Shown here: one piece after another, positions 1 to 7,984 of the stretch
Position numbering within the stretch: the first letter of the stretch is position 1
How the letters are laid out: each line of letters opens with the position of its first letter
Origin: Streptosporangiaceae bacterium
GTDB taxonomy: Bacteria > Actinomycetota > Actinomycetes > Streptosporangiales > Streptosporangiaceae
NCBI GenBank assembly: GCA_030041195.1
Contig: JASHOI010000266.1
Location: forward strand, 1 to 17,318
Direction of reading: 5' to 3'
DNA length: 17,318 nt
Position numbers and translations under genes: made by a program
Notes under the pieces: generated by a model
The model's input: only the letters and a program-made list of their open reading frames with translations
What the model was told of the DNA's origin: nothing
Database searches by the model: none

Positions 1-2
1 GC

Positions 3-1286
3 GAGACCGGGGCGCGGCACCTGGTCCTGGCCGCCGCCGCGGCGTCCCGGCGCGACCGCTGGCCACCGAGCCTGACCAGGCGCTCGCCCAGCCTGGCCGA
101 GCGCCTGGCGGACCAGCTTCCCGGCGTGCACCTGCACCTCACGCCCGCCCAGGCCGGGCCGATGGGCGAGGAGAGCGCCAACGGCGCGCGCCGCGCGGGC
201 GCCGTCGCGGACGGGGGGCAAGAACCCCGGCGCGGCACGGTCCGTGTCTACCTGGGCTACGCGCCCGGGTGCGGGGTCACCACCGCGATGCTCGAGGAAG
301 CGCGGCGCCGCAGGTCACGCGGGTCGGATGTGGTCGTGGCCGCGGCGAGTTGCCAGGGCCGGGAGGCGGTGAGCGCGGCTCTCGAGGGGCTGGAGATCAT
401 CGGCGACGGCGCCACGCTCGATGCCGGCGCGGTTCTGGCCCGCCGGCCCGAGGTGGTGTTCATCGACGACCTGTCGGTGACCGACCCGGGTGCCGGCGAG
501 ACCCGGCTCGAGGCCGCCCGGCGGCTCGCCCAGGCGGGCATCGCCGTCGTCGCGACCGTGCACCTCGGCAGCATGCGCGCGGACGGCGACACCGAAGGCG
601 GGCCGCTGGACGAGGCGGCCGTGCTCGCGTTCGCCGACGAGCTGGAACTCGTGGACGCCCCGCCGGCCATCCTGGCGGACCGGGCACGGCGCGGTGAGCT
701 CGGCCCGGGCGCGGCCGCCGAGAACGCGCTGCGCACCAGCTACGCACCGGAAACGCTCGTCGGCCTGCGGGAGCAGGCCTTCGGCCTCGCGGCCGAGCAT
801 GCCGACCGCCGGCTGGCCGCCTACCGGCGCGGCGACGTCGCCGCGAGCACCGAGGCCCCGCCGGTCATCCTGGCCTGCGTCGCGCCCGAGCCCGGCATGG
901 AACCGCTGCTCAGGAGTGCTGCGGCGCAGGCCGCGCGGCTGGCGGGACGGTTCATGGCGGCGTCCGTCGTGCCGGCACCGCCCGGCCCAGAGGTGCAGGC
1001 CCTGCTGGCCGGCTACGCGACGCTGGCCGAGCGGCTCGGCGGCCAGTTCGCAATCCGGCACGGGGCACCGGCGGCCGCGCTCACCGCGCTCGCGCAGCAG
1101 CACCAGGTGACCGAGATGCTGCTGGCCCGCCGCATCCCGGCGCGGTCTGGCCATCATCCGGTCCTGCGCGAGCTGGCCCGCGCGCCCGGGGGCGCAGAGG
1201 TGCATGTCCTGCCCGCCGAGCACGGCGCGGGCGCCGCTCAGGGCGGCGCCGCCGGGTACGGCGCCACGGTGCCGGCGAAGTCGTAG
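3..1286 (+). CDS. KdpD-like sensor-domain / universal stress protein, kinase-less (5' end outside window)
   Basis: The frame is open from the window edge to TAG at 1284-1286, so this is the last 427 residues of a longer protein. The GTG at 126 is not needed as a start, because the upstream 40 codons (HLVLAAAAASRRDRW...) read like the C-terminal end of a KdpD-type Usp domain. A KdpD N-terminal domain (Pfam KdpD family) follows from about codon 75 to 280. It has a P-loop region GYAPGCGVTTAML, a Walker B-like EVVFIDDL, and the diagnostic ADELELVDAPPAIL. A second Usp-like domain (VILACVAPEPGMEP... to the end) comes next. In true KdpD the P-loop reads GxGKT; here the lysine is valine, so nucleotide binding may be weakened. 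There are no membrane segments and no histidine kinase after the second Usp domain, unlike potassium-sensing KdpD. The order Usp-KdpD-Usp suggests a tandem duplication. The family is clear; the function (perhaps nucleotide or stress sensing) is inference. Confidence 0.82.
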   Translation, partial: ETGARHLVLAAAAASRRDRWPPSLTRRSPSLAERLADQLPGVHLHLTPAQAGPMGEESANGARRAGAVADGGQEPRRGTVRVYLGYAPGCGVTTAMLEEARRRRSRGSDVVVAAASCQGREAVSAALEGLEIIGDGATLDAGAVLARRPEVVFIDDLSVTDPGAGETRLEAARRLAQAGIAVVATVHLGSMRADGDTEGGPLDEAAVLAFADELELVDAPPAILADRARRGELGPGAAAENALRTSYAPETLVGLREQAFGLAAEHADRRLAAYRRGDVAASTEAPPVILACVAPEPGMEPLLRSAAAQAARLAGRFMAASVVPAPPGPEVQALLAGYATLAERLGGQFAIRHGAPAAALTALAQQHQVTEMLLARRIPARSGHHPVLRELARAPGGAEVHVLPAEHGAGAAQGGAAGYGATVPAKS

Positions 1287-1293
1287 CCACGCA

Positions 1294-1310
1294 CCCGCTC
1301 CTTCAGCGGG
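1294..1310. terminator. Short hairpin between convergent genes
   Basis: CCCGCT (1294-1299) and AGCGGG (1305-1310) form a perfect 6-bp stem with a 5-nt loop. It sits in the 16-bp gap between the KdpD-like stop and the SDR stop and overlaps the SDR stop codon. There is no T-run on either side, so a bidirectional terminator role is only suggested by position. Confidence 0.3.
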
Positions 1311-2223
1311 GATTGCCGGCGCGCCACGCGACGTAGTCGGCGACCGCCGTCGCGACGTCGAAGGTCGGCGCGAAGCCGGTGTCGCGGCTGAGCCGGGTGA
1401 TGTCGAGGTAGGGGTCGTCGCCGGGGCCGTCCTTCCGTCCGGGCAGGAGGTCGAGCCGCAGGCCCGGGATGATCGCCTGCAGAGCGCCCGCGAACTCGCA
1501 GTTTGCGGCCGGCCTGCCGCTGGAGATGTTGTAGGTGTCGTGCCGCAGGGTCCTCGCGGTCATCAGAAGAGCGATCGCGCGCCCGGCATCGGGTGCGTAG
1601 CAGCAGTCGCTGCCGTCGTCGGCGTGCACCGGCCGCGGCTTCTCACCGCGCAGCACGGCGCTGATGTAGGGCGGGATGTGGAAGAACGGTGATTCGGGGT
1701 CGACCAGGGGTCCCCAGATGGTCCCGATCCGGAGCACGACCGGCTGGACCCCGCTGCCCTGGAGGCTGTGCGTGGTGAGCGGCTCGACAGCCTTCTTGAA
1801 TGCGATGATCAGGTGCGGCACCTCCGCAGCGGGCAGCGCGAGCTCCTCGCGCCAGCAGGTCTCGGCCCGGCCGGCGTACACGCCGATGCTGCTGGCGACG
1901 GCGAACCGGCGGACACCCCAAATGCGGGCCGCATCCAGCGCGTTGAGCAGGCCGGTCGTTTCCGTGCGGAAGAAGCCGACCGGGTCCTCGCCGGGGATGC
2001 CGCCGGCGAGGTGGACGATGTCGCTGATGTCGTGGCGGCCGGCGAGGGCGAGGAACGCGTCCCGGTCGGTGACGTCGAGGCGTTCCACTGCGACCCGGCC
2101 GGCGAGGAACGACGGGACCTCGGTCCGGCGATGCGTGGTGACGACGACCTCGTATCCGAGGTCGTCGAGCGCGCGGGCGGTGTGGGCGCCGATCATGCCC
2201 AGTCCGCCGGTGACGAGGATCAT
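1303..2223 (-). CDS. NAD-dependent epimerase/dehydratase (extended SDR family)
   Basis: A 306-residue protein with an N-terminal Rossmann motif TGGLGMIG (GxxGxxG at residues 6, 9 and 12), the second nucleotide-contact region ERLDVTDRD (about 47-55), HLAGG (71-75), and the SSIGVY serine region (111-116). These are the marks of UDP-sugar epimerase-like extended SDRs, which oxidise or reduce a substrate with bound NAD(P). The usual YxxxK active site is altered. The lysine is present (K144 in IAFKK) but the tyrosine position is isoleucine (I140). It may therefore be a non-catalytic or atypical member, as in some NmrA-like or carotenoid-type SDRs. The ATG at 2223 overlaps the TGA of the upstream reductase gene (ATGA), which indicates translational coupling. 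It is the last gene of the AraC-led unit. The substrate cannot be told. Confidence 0.9.
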   Translation of the reverse strand: MILVTGGLGMIGAHTARALDDLGYEVVVTTHRRTEVPSFLAGRVAVERLDVTDRDAFLALAGRHDISDIVHLAGGIPGEDPVGFFRTETTGLLNALDAARIWGVRRFAVASSIGVYAGRAETCWREELALPAAEVPHLIIAFKKAVEPLTTHSLQGSGVQPVVLRIGTIWGPLVDPESPFFHIPPYISAVLRGEKPRPVHADDGSDCCYAPDAGRAIALLMTARTLRHDTYNISSGRPAANCEFAGALQAIIPGLRLDLLPGRKDGPGDDPYLDITRLSRDTGFAPTFDVATAVADYVAWRAGNPR

Positions 2224-2825
2224 CGGACCACCTCGTAGTGCAGGTGGGTCACGCCGGGTGCCGGGATGGCCTCCAGCAGCCGAAGGTTCACGTGCTCCGG
2301 GAGCTCGTGGAAGAAGCTGCGGCCGCTGCCGAGCAGGACGGGTACCTGGTGCAGGATGAGCTCATCGACGAGCCCCGCCTTGAGCGCCTCGGTAACCAGA
2401 CCGCCGCCCATCAGGGCGACGTCCTTGTCCCCTGCCGCCGCGCGGGCTGCGGCGATCGCATCCTCGATGCCGGTAGTGACCAGGGTCTGCGTCTCGCTTA
2501 TCTCGGGGGCGGGTCTGTGGCTGACGACGAAGAGTGGCGCGGTCGGGTGAGGGCTACCGCCTCCCCAGTGGCTGGAGTGCTCGTAGGTGGTGCGCCCCGC
2601 TACCGCCGCCCCCACCCGTGCCGCGATGGCGTCGAAGAACCGGCCGCTGGGCTCGCTGAGCTTGAATCCGTTGAACACCTGGCTCGGCGTGTCCCCGTTG
2701 ACGTACCAGTCGAAGAGCATGGGCGCGTCACCGAGACCACGTCCGAACTCCTCGCCGCCGTCGGGAGTGCGGCCACTGATATAGCCGTCGACCGAGACAG
2801 CATGGGCGCTGAAGACCTTGCTCAT
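2220..2825 (-). CDS. Dihydrofolate reductase-fold / RibD C-terminal domain protein
   Basis: A 201-residue protein of the RibD_C/DHFR-like family (YyaP/YwjB-type). The N-terminus [17 protein letters not shown] matches the family's SxDGxIA signature. [14 protein letters not shown] (about 96-109) and [21 protein letters not shown] (about 148-168) are the conserved nucleotide-site and GGxxLxxxxLxxGLVDEL regions. Members probably reduce a small molecule with NADPH; few have a known substrate, and classical folate reduction is unlikely. The ATG at 2825 is chosen because AAGGAG lies just upstream with good spacing and the family starts here. The frame stays open about 650 nt further upstream, but only as a shadow of the FAD oxidase gene. 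It lies 19 nt after the FAD oxidase stop and overlaps the SDR start by 4 nt. Confidence 0.9.
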   Translation of the reverse strand: MSKVFSAHAVSVDGYISGRTPDGGEEFGRGLGDAPMLFDWYVNGDTPSQVFNGFKLSEPSGRFFDAIAARVGAAVAGRTTYEHSSHWGGGSPHPTAPLFVVSHRPAPEISETQTLVTTGIEDAIAAARAAAGDKDVALMGGGLVTEALKAGLVDELILHQVPVLLGSGRSFFHELPEHVNLRLLEAIPAPGVTHLHYEVVR

Positions 2826-2844
2826 GTCACTCCTTGGCTGTTGA

Positions 2845-4215
2845 TTAGATGGCTTGCGGGAAGTCGAAGAATCGGTGCGGGTCGTAGGCCTTCTTGACCG
2901 CCGCCAGCCGGGCGTAGTTGCGCCCGTGGTACGCCACGGCCCAGTCGTCGAGCGCGGGGTCGGGGAAGTTGGGGTAGACGTATCCGGACCCGTCGGCGTG
3001 GGCGGTAGCCCAGGATCCGTCGGTCCAAGGATCGTCCGCGTCGGCGATGTGCTCGAGCTGGAAGCGCTCGCTGCGATGGGCGAACGCGGTGGCGTCCCCG
3101 GCGACCCTGGTGTAGGCACCGCCCAGCGCGGTGAACGTGATTTGCCGCCGGCCCATGGTCCTCGGCTTGCCGAGCTGGGCCAGCAGTGACGCGAGAGTGC
3201 GGCGGGCGATCGAGTGGGAGAAGAGCTCCGACCGGATCCGCAGGGCGCGTTCGGGCAGGTCCCGCGGGTCCATGTCGGCGAAGCTGCGCTTGAGCTGGTG
3301 GCAGGGCAGGGCGGTGCGCAACTCGATCGTGGGAGCCGCGCCCGCCCGGTCGATGAACTCATCCAGCAACTCCCGGGCCGACCGCTCCCCGAGGGTAGCG
3401 GCGCCGAAGAGGGTGGCCTGGACGGGTGCGCCGGGCTCAGACACAACGGTGAGGTTGGCGGTGAGTTCCTCCGGCGCATCCGGTGCCCAGGCCTGCCAGG
3501 CCGAGACCAGGTCCTCGAGATCGGTGCCCGGCCAGCGGGCCTCGATCCGGGTGGTCATCGGCTCAGGGATGGTCTCGAACCGCAGCGATGTGACCACGCC
3601 GAACTGGCCGCCGCCCGCGCCGCGCAGACCCCAGAACAAGTCTGGTTCGTGGTCGTTGTCGCAATCCACGACGCTGCCGTCTGCGAGCACGACCCGTGCG
3701 CCGACGAGGTGATCGCACGTCAGCCCGTGCTTGCGCCCGAGCAGGCCGATGCCGCCGCCGAGGGTGAGGCCTGCGATGCCGACGGTGGGACCGCACCCGG
3801 CTGGCAGCGTCCGCCCATAGACGTGCAGCGCCGCGTACACCCGCCCCAGGCGGGCGCCGGCTCCGATCGTGGCGACCCGTTCATTCGCCATGGAGATGCC
3901 ATCGAGGGCAGACAGGTCGAGCACGATCCCTTCCGTCGACGACCTGCCAGCGAAGCAGTGCCCTCCACCGCGAGGGGCGATGCGGTCCCCGGTGGCTCTC
4001 GCGTACGTAATGGCGCCGACCACGTCCGAGACCGAGCGGCACGCAGCCACGAGCCGGGGACGCACCTCCCGGTAGGCCGGGTTCACCGGGCGGCGGATCG
4101 CTTCGTAGCCCGGCGAGTCAGGGCCGAACAACTCGCCGTCGAGTGAATCGCGGAACTCGGCCAGGTCGGGCACGGGTCCGAAGCTACTGGCGGCGTGCCG
4201 GCGAGTCTTGAACAA
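2845..4215 (-). CDS. FAD-linked oxidoreductase, berberine-bridge-enzyme-like
   Basis: A 456-residue protein with the PCMH/FAD_binding_4 fold and a C-terminal BBE domain. Residues 81-92 (PRGGGHCFAGRS) carry the histidine (H86) that usually binds FAD through the 8-alpha position. GCGPTVGIAGLTLGGGIG (140-157) and DLFWGLRGAGGGQFGVVT are standard FAD-contact motifs. The C-terminus NYARLAAVKKAYDPHRFFDF is the typical BBE tail. Plant-type bicovalent enzymes have CPTxG at this site; here that cysteine is glycine, with a cysteine one residue earlier, so single (His) attachment is more likely. The enzyme should oxidise an alcohol, sugar or alkaloid-like substrate and reduce O2; the substrate is unknown. 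The start is uncertain. TTG at 4215, 11 nt after the AraC stop, has no clear ribosome site; GTG at codon 15 is the alternative. Coupling to AraC translation is plausible. Confidence 0.9.
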   Translation of the reverse strand: MFKTRRHAASSFGPVPDLAEFRDSLDGELFGPDSPGYEAIRRPVNPAYREVRPRLVAACRSVSDVVGAITYARATGDRIAPRGGGHCFAGRSSTEGIVLDLSALDGISMANERVATIGAGARLGRVYAALHVYGRTLPAGCGPTVGIAGLTLGGGIGLLGRKHGLTCDHLVGARVVLADGSVVDCDNDHEPDLFWGLRGAGGGQFGVVTSLRFETIPEPMTTRIEARWPGTDLEDLVSAWQAWAPDAPEELTANLTVVSEPGAPVQATLFGAATLGERSARELLDEFIDRAGAAPTIELRTALPCHQLKRSFADMDPRDLPERALRIRSELFSHSIARRTLASLLAQLGKPRTMGRRQITFTALGGAYTRVAGDATAFAHRSERFQLEHIADADDPWTDGSWATAHADGSGYVYPNFPDPALDDWAVAYHGRNYARLAAVKKAYDPHRFFDFPQAI

Positions 4216-4226
4216 ATCGCGCAGGA

Positions 4227-5060
4227 TCAGACCCGCGGCGGCGGCCTGCGGCGGGTGGCAAGGAAGGGCTCATAGGAAGCGGAGTGCTGATGGCCACAGC
4301 CGCACCGGTCGAGGTGTCCGCCGAGGAGCTGGCGCGGGGTGAGGCCAGTCAGGCGGAGGCATTCTCGGCTGAGGTGTGCCTGGTCGGCGTAGCCTACGTC
4401 GACCGCCAGTCCCGCCATGCCGTCCGCGCCACGCCGACCGGTAGCCCTGACGCCGGCCTGAGCCAGCGCGAGAAAACCCTGGAACCGCAGCGTCCGCTGG
4501 AGGGCCTTCGGACTCAGCCCAACTGCGCACAGGCAGCGACGGCGCAGTTGGCTCGTGGAGAGCGCCAGGTGAGTGGCGAGGGAGTCGATGTTGACCGGGT
4601 GCCACGGCATAAGCGCCTTCACAGCGTCGCCCACCAGCGGATCCACGCCGGCCGCACTTCGAAATTCCCGCACCAGGTGGGCCTGCAAGAGCACGACCGC
4701 CCGCTCGGGCCTCCTCGTCCGCGCGATCGCCTCCACCAGGCGGTCCGCCGAACTTCCCCACAGCTCCGCCAGACCCAGACGCTGATCCACTAGGTCGTCG
4801 AGCGCCGTCGGAAGCGGCGGCGCGGTTCCTGGCTGGAACCGCACACCCACGATCGTGGTGTAGGCCGGAATGACCTCAACCTGCGAGCGGGTCAGCGGAC
4901 CAACCAGCTGAGGATGGCCCGCTACCGGAAAGTGGATCTCGACCCCGCCTGTGGGCAGATGCCGTTGCACGTACGCCGACTCGCCGGTGCGCTGGATCCA
5001 GACGGTTCGCACCACCGCCGCAAGTTCCGGCACCGGCGGACGCTCAACGTAAGACCCCAT
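4227..5060 (-). CDS. AraC-family transcriptional regulator (DUF6597-like sensor plus HTH_18)
   Basis: A 277-residue regulator. The N-terminal part (ERPPVPELAAVVRTVWIQ..., then VEIHFPVAGHPQLVGPLT and VGVRFQPGTAPPL) matches the DUF6597-type sensor found in many actinobacterial AraC regulators. The C-terminal AraC HTH pair runs from about residue 165 (NIDSLATHLALSTSQLRRRC..VGLSPKALQR) through VDVGYADQAHLSRECLRLTGLTPRQLL. The ATG at 5060 is preferred: GAGG lies 9 nt upstream, and the N-terminus is the family start. ATG at 5069 is also in frame. A longer frame to 5207 would run into the divergent ParA gene and is rejected. It is the first gene of the (-) unit with the FAD oxidase, DHFR-like and SDR genes, so it probably controls them in response to a small ligand. 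The C-terminal tail is rich in Cys, His and Arg (DRCGCGHQH), and a role for it is unknown. Confidence 0.88.
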   Translation of the reverse strand: MGSYVERPPVPELAAVVRTVWIQRTGESAYVQRHLPTGGVEIHFPVAGHPQLVGPLTRSQVEVIPAYTTIVGVRFQPGTAPPLPTALDDLVDQRLGLAELWGSSADRLVEAIARTRRPERAVVLLQAHLVREFRSAAGVDPLVGDAVKALMPWHPVNIDSLATHLALSTSQLRRRCLCAVGLSPKALQRTLRFQGFLALAQAGVRATGRRGADGMAGLAVDVGYADQAHLSRECLRLTGLTPRQLLGGHLDRCGCGHQHSASYEPFLATRRRPPPRV

Positions 5061-5182
5061 TACTGCCATCCTCACACAGAAGCGCCTCAGCGGGAGATCA
5101 GCACCGCGGGCGGAGTAAGCGGGGCCCTTCGCGGGTAGCACGGCGAGGATGGGGCGAGGCGGTGTCAGGAAGGAATCGCCAA
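5061..5182. promoter_or_regulatory. Divergent promoter region between AraC regulator and ParA genes
   Basis: These 122 bases separate two head-to-head genes and must hold both start regions. The ParA ribosome site AGGAAGGA (5168-5175) and the AraC ribosome site (GAGG on the minus strand near 5070-5073) can be seen. I could not find convincing -35/-10 boxes or a long palindrome. Confidence 0.5.
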
Positions 5183-5797
5183 ATGAGGCTAGCGCTGGTG
5201 TCGTCAAAAGGGGGCACTGGGAAGACTACGTCGGCGGTCAGCCTTGCTATGGTCCTGCACGGGCTCGGCCGCACGCTGGCAGTGGACTGTGATCCCCAAG
5301 GCTCACTAATGAATTGGAGCGAGACCGCCGCAGAACAGGGTGACTCGCTTCCGTTCACAGTGGTCAGCATGCCCACCAGGGACGTACACATACGGCTGGC
5401 CGATCTCGGCGCCGGGTACGAGCACGTCATCGTCGATACTCCGCCGGGCGACCTCGGGATAATCCGCTCGGCCATCCTGGCGTCCGGCATCATCCTGGTA
5501 CCCGTCTCACCATCTGGGCTGGACCTGAACCGCATCAGGCCCACCTTTGAGGTACTGGCGGAGATCGCGGTATCGCATCCTGTTGAGGTCGGGGTTCTGC
5601 TGACGAAAGTTCGCCGAGGAACGCGTTCGGCCCGGGCAGCGCGGGGAATCCTGGCCGAGCACGGTTATGTGGCGATGAGAACCGAGATCCCGCTGGCCGA
5701 GCACTTCGCCGCGGCGTTCGGCACGGTGCCTACGGTCCTCGGCGAGTACTGGGAGCTCCTCGGAGAGCTCAGAAAAATGACAGGTGGGCGTGCCTAA
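5183..5797 (+). CDS. ParA/MinD-like partition ATPase, orphan
   Basis: A 204-residue protein with all ParA signatures: deviant Walker A SKGGTGKTT (residues 8-16, signature lysine K9 and P-loop lysine K14), Walker A' VDCDPQGS (34-41), and Walker B HVIVDTPPG (about 73-81). Such ATPases form ATP dimers on DNA and move plasmids, chromosomes or protein clusters. The size is that of short ParF-type proteins with no N-terminal HTH. No ParB/ParG-like partner lies beside it in this window. ATG at 5183 has the ribosome site AGGAAGGA and starts directly at the MRLALVSSKGG core; GTG at 5162 is less likely. Codon use seems somewhat less GC-extreme than its neighbours (ATA, CTA, AAT present), a weak hint of transfer. 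Its TAA overlaps the stop of the convergent SpoIIE-type gene by 4 nt. Confidence 0.9.
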   Translation: MRLALVSSKGGTGKTTSAVSLAMVLHGLGRTLAVDCDPQGSLMNWSETAAEQGDSLPFTVVSMPTRDVHIRLADLGAGYEHVIVDTPPGDLGIIRSAILASGIILVPVSPSGLDLNRIRPTFEVLAEIAVSHPVEVGVLLTKVRRGTRSARAARGILAEHGYVAMRTEIPLAEHFAAAFGTVPTVLGEYWELLGELRKMTGGRA

Positions 5798-7830
5798 CCT
5801 TGTGGCGGCAGGGACTGCTCGGTCCAGATGCATTTTCCCGTCGTCATGTACCGGGTCCCCCAGCGGTCACTGAGCGCGGCGATTAGCTGCAGGCCGCGGC
5901 CGCCCTCGTCGGTCCAGGATGTCCGCCGGATGCGCGGCGTGGTCTGGCTGCCGTCGAAGACCTCGCAGACCAGGGACCGGCTGCGCAGCAGCCGCAGGCA
6001 GACGGGTCCCTTGGCATGCCGGACGACGTTGGCGACCAGCTCGCTGGCGAGCATCTCGGTGGTCAGCGCCAGGTCGTCCAGGCGCCAGGCGGCGAGCTGG
6101 TCGCGAACGTGCTTGCGGGCAGCGCGGGCTGCCTTCGGGCTTTCCGGCAGCGACCAGCTGGCGATGGCGTCCGGGGCCGTGGCGTGTACCCGTGCGACCA
6201 GCAGCGCGGCGTCGTCGGGACAATGCCGGTCGGCAGGCATCAGTGCTCTGGTGAGGCTGCTGCATAGCTCCCCCAGGTCCAGCGCATGGTCGGTGTGCAG
6301 CAGCTCGGCCAGGCGGCTCATCCCCAGGTCGACGTCGCAGTCGGCCGATTCGATCAGGCCATCTGTGTACAGGACGAGCAAGCCATCCTGTGGGACTGGC
6401 ACCTCGACGACCTCGAAAGGGGGCTCGGCCACGCCGAGCGGCGGGTCGCGATGAGTCTCGGCGAAGTAGACCTGGCCGTCGGGCCAGACGATGGCGGGCG
6501 GCGGGTGGCCGGCCTGGGCAACCGTGCAAATCGCGGTCGTCGGGTCGTAGATCGCGTAGAGGCAGGTGGCCAGGGAGTCATCACCAAGACCCCAGACCAG
6601 GTCGTTGAGATGGCCCAAGATCTCGTCGGGCGGCAGCTCGAGGTCGGACAGGGTCTGCACAGCGGTGCGCAGGCGGCCCATGATGACCGCTTCCGGCAAG
6701 CCGTGCCCCATGACGTCGCCGATCACCAGGGCCACCCGGTCGGCCGACAGTGGGATGACGTCGTACCAGTCCCCGCCGACATCCATGCCGCGCCCGGCGG
6801 GGAGGTACTCGGCAGCCGCGGTGACCGCGGGCAGCGTTGGCAGCTCCTGGGGGAGCAGCGCCCGCTGCAGCGCCTGGGCTCGGGCGTGCTCGGCGTCGAA
6901 AAGCCGCGCTCGCTCCAGAGCCTGCGCGATCAGGCCGCTGAGCGCGATCAGCAGGGCTCTCTCGGCGCCGGTCAGGCTGCGCGGGTAGTCGAACGAGACC
7001 ACGCAGAAGCCAACCACGCGCCCCGAGACGACTAGTGGCATGAACGCCCACGACTGCTTGCCACCTATGGCCGGTATATCCGCCATGTTCGGGTAGCGCT
7101 GAATGAACTCCTGCGCCGAGGAGAGGAACCAGGGCCGGTGGGTGCGCAGCGCCTCCTCCACCGGGGCAAGAAACCGCACAGGGGCGGTAATCGCGTCGAC
7201 GAACGCCTGGGAGTAGCCGACGGCCCCGATCACCCGCATCATGTCGCCCTCGGGCACCTGAATGATCAGCCCCGAGGCCCCGAACGGCGGCAGCACCCGC
7301 TCGGCGACCGCGGTCACCACGTCCAGGGAAGTCACTGCCTCGGCGAGGGCTGACGCGAGGTCCTGGATCCGGGTTGTCCGCTCGGCGGCCCCCAGCTCGG
7401 CCTCACGTTCATCGGAGGCCTCCCGCGGCCGCGTGGTGTCCCAGGCCGCGCCGAGCATCTGGTACGCGCGCCCGTCCGCGTCTGCCAGCACCCGGCCCCG
7501 AACCTGGATCCACTGAATGGCCCCGTCCGGACGGCAGACCCGGAATTCAGTGTCGAACGGCCCGAGCGCGGACATCGCCCGGCGAATTCCGGCGGCCACT
7601 CGGGAGTAGTCGTCGGGATGTATCAGACTGGTCCAGGTATGGACATAACCGTCATACGTGTCCGGGTCGATGCCCAGCAACTCCATCCCGGGCTCGTCGA
7701 GAACCACCAGCCCGGAGTCCACATACCAGTACCAGGCGCCGATTCCCGCCGCCCGGTGCGCGTCCGCAGAGCCAGCCGTATCCGCCGTATCCGTGCCCGA
7801 ACTAGCCTGCCAGGGCCATGACCTGGTCAT
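5794..7830 (-). CDS. PAS-GAF-SpoIIE (PP2C) serine phosphatase with C-terminal HATPase domain
   Basis: A 678-residue multidomain signalling protein. There is a PAS domain (about 28-135, with FRVCRPDGAIQWIQVRGR), a GAF domain (about 155-310), a SpoIIE/PP2C phosphatase (about 335-548), and an anti-sigma-type ATPase (about 560-675). Phosphatase metal-site motifs are GGDWYD (352-357), GDVMGHG (371-377) and PDDAALL (538-544). The ATPase N-box is SELVANVVRHA (597-607) and the G-box is DEGGRGLQLI (641-650). Proteins of this type dephosphorylate anti-sigma-factor antagonists while the RsbW/SpoIIAB-like domain may phosphorylate them or bind sigma factors, so one protein can set both sides of a partner switch. 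No antagonist or sigma gene is adjacent. The start is uncertain: ATG 7830 fits the family, and ATG 7869 is also in frame; neither has a clear ribosome site. The stop overlaps the ParA stop by 4 nt. Confidence 0.92.
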   Translation of the reverse strand: MTRSWPWQASSGTDTADTAGSADAHRAAGIGAWYWYVDSGLVVLDEPGMELLGIDPDTYDGYVHTWTSLIHPDDYSRVAAGIRRAMSALGPFDTEFRVCRPDGAIQWIQVRGRVLADADGRAYQMLGAAWDTTRPREASDEREAELGAAERTTRIQDLASALAEAVTSLDVVTAVAERVLPPFGASGLIIQVPEGDMMRVIGAVGYSQAFVDAITAPVRFLAPVEEALRTHRPWFLSSAQEFIQRYPNMADIPAIGGKQSWAFMPLVVSGRVVGFCVVSFDYPRSLTGAERALLIALSGLIAQALERARLFDAEHARAQALQRALLPQELPTLPAVTAAAEYLPAGRGMDVGGDWYDVIPLSADRVALVIGDVMGHGLPEAVIMGRLRTAVQTLSDLELPPDEILGHLNDLVWGLGDDSLATCLYAIYDPTTAICTVAQAGHPPPAIVWPDGQVYFAETHRDPPLGVAEPPFEVVEVPVPQDGLLVLYTDGLIESADCDVDLGMSRLAELLHTDHALDLGELCSSLTRALMPADRHCPDDAALLVARVHATAPDAIASWSLPESPKAARAARKHVRDQLAAWRLDDLALTTEMLASELVANVVRHAKGPVCLRLLRSRSLVCEVFDGSQTTPRIRRTSWTDEGGRGLQLIAALSDRWGTRYMTTGKCIWTEQSLPPQG

Positions 7831-7984
7831 ATGTGTCAAGATACCCACGGGCCACAGCCGAGCCGCCATCCGGTCCGCCGGGTTCCCAGCCGGGCGGCGG
7901 ACGGCAGACTGCGCCGCCTGTCCTGGCTGGTAAGTCTGGTCGGCAAAACGTCACGATCAAGCAACTCAACGCTGCTGGCGGCCG

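Noticed and set aside
2826..3479. Long N-terminal extension of the DHFR-like reading frame
   Set aside because: It overlaps the FAD oxidase gene on the same strand, has Arg/Pro/Ser-rich shadow composition, and the true start at 2825 has a strong ribosome site.
5061..5207. N-terminal extension of the AraC regulator
   Set aside because: It would overlap the 5' end of the divergent ParA gene; family similarity and the ribosome site favour 5060.
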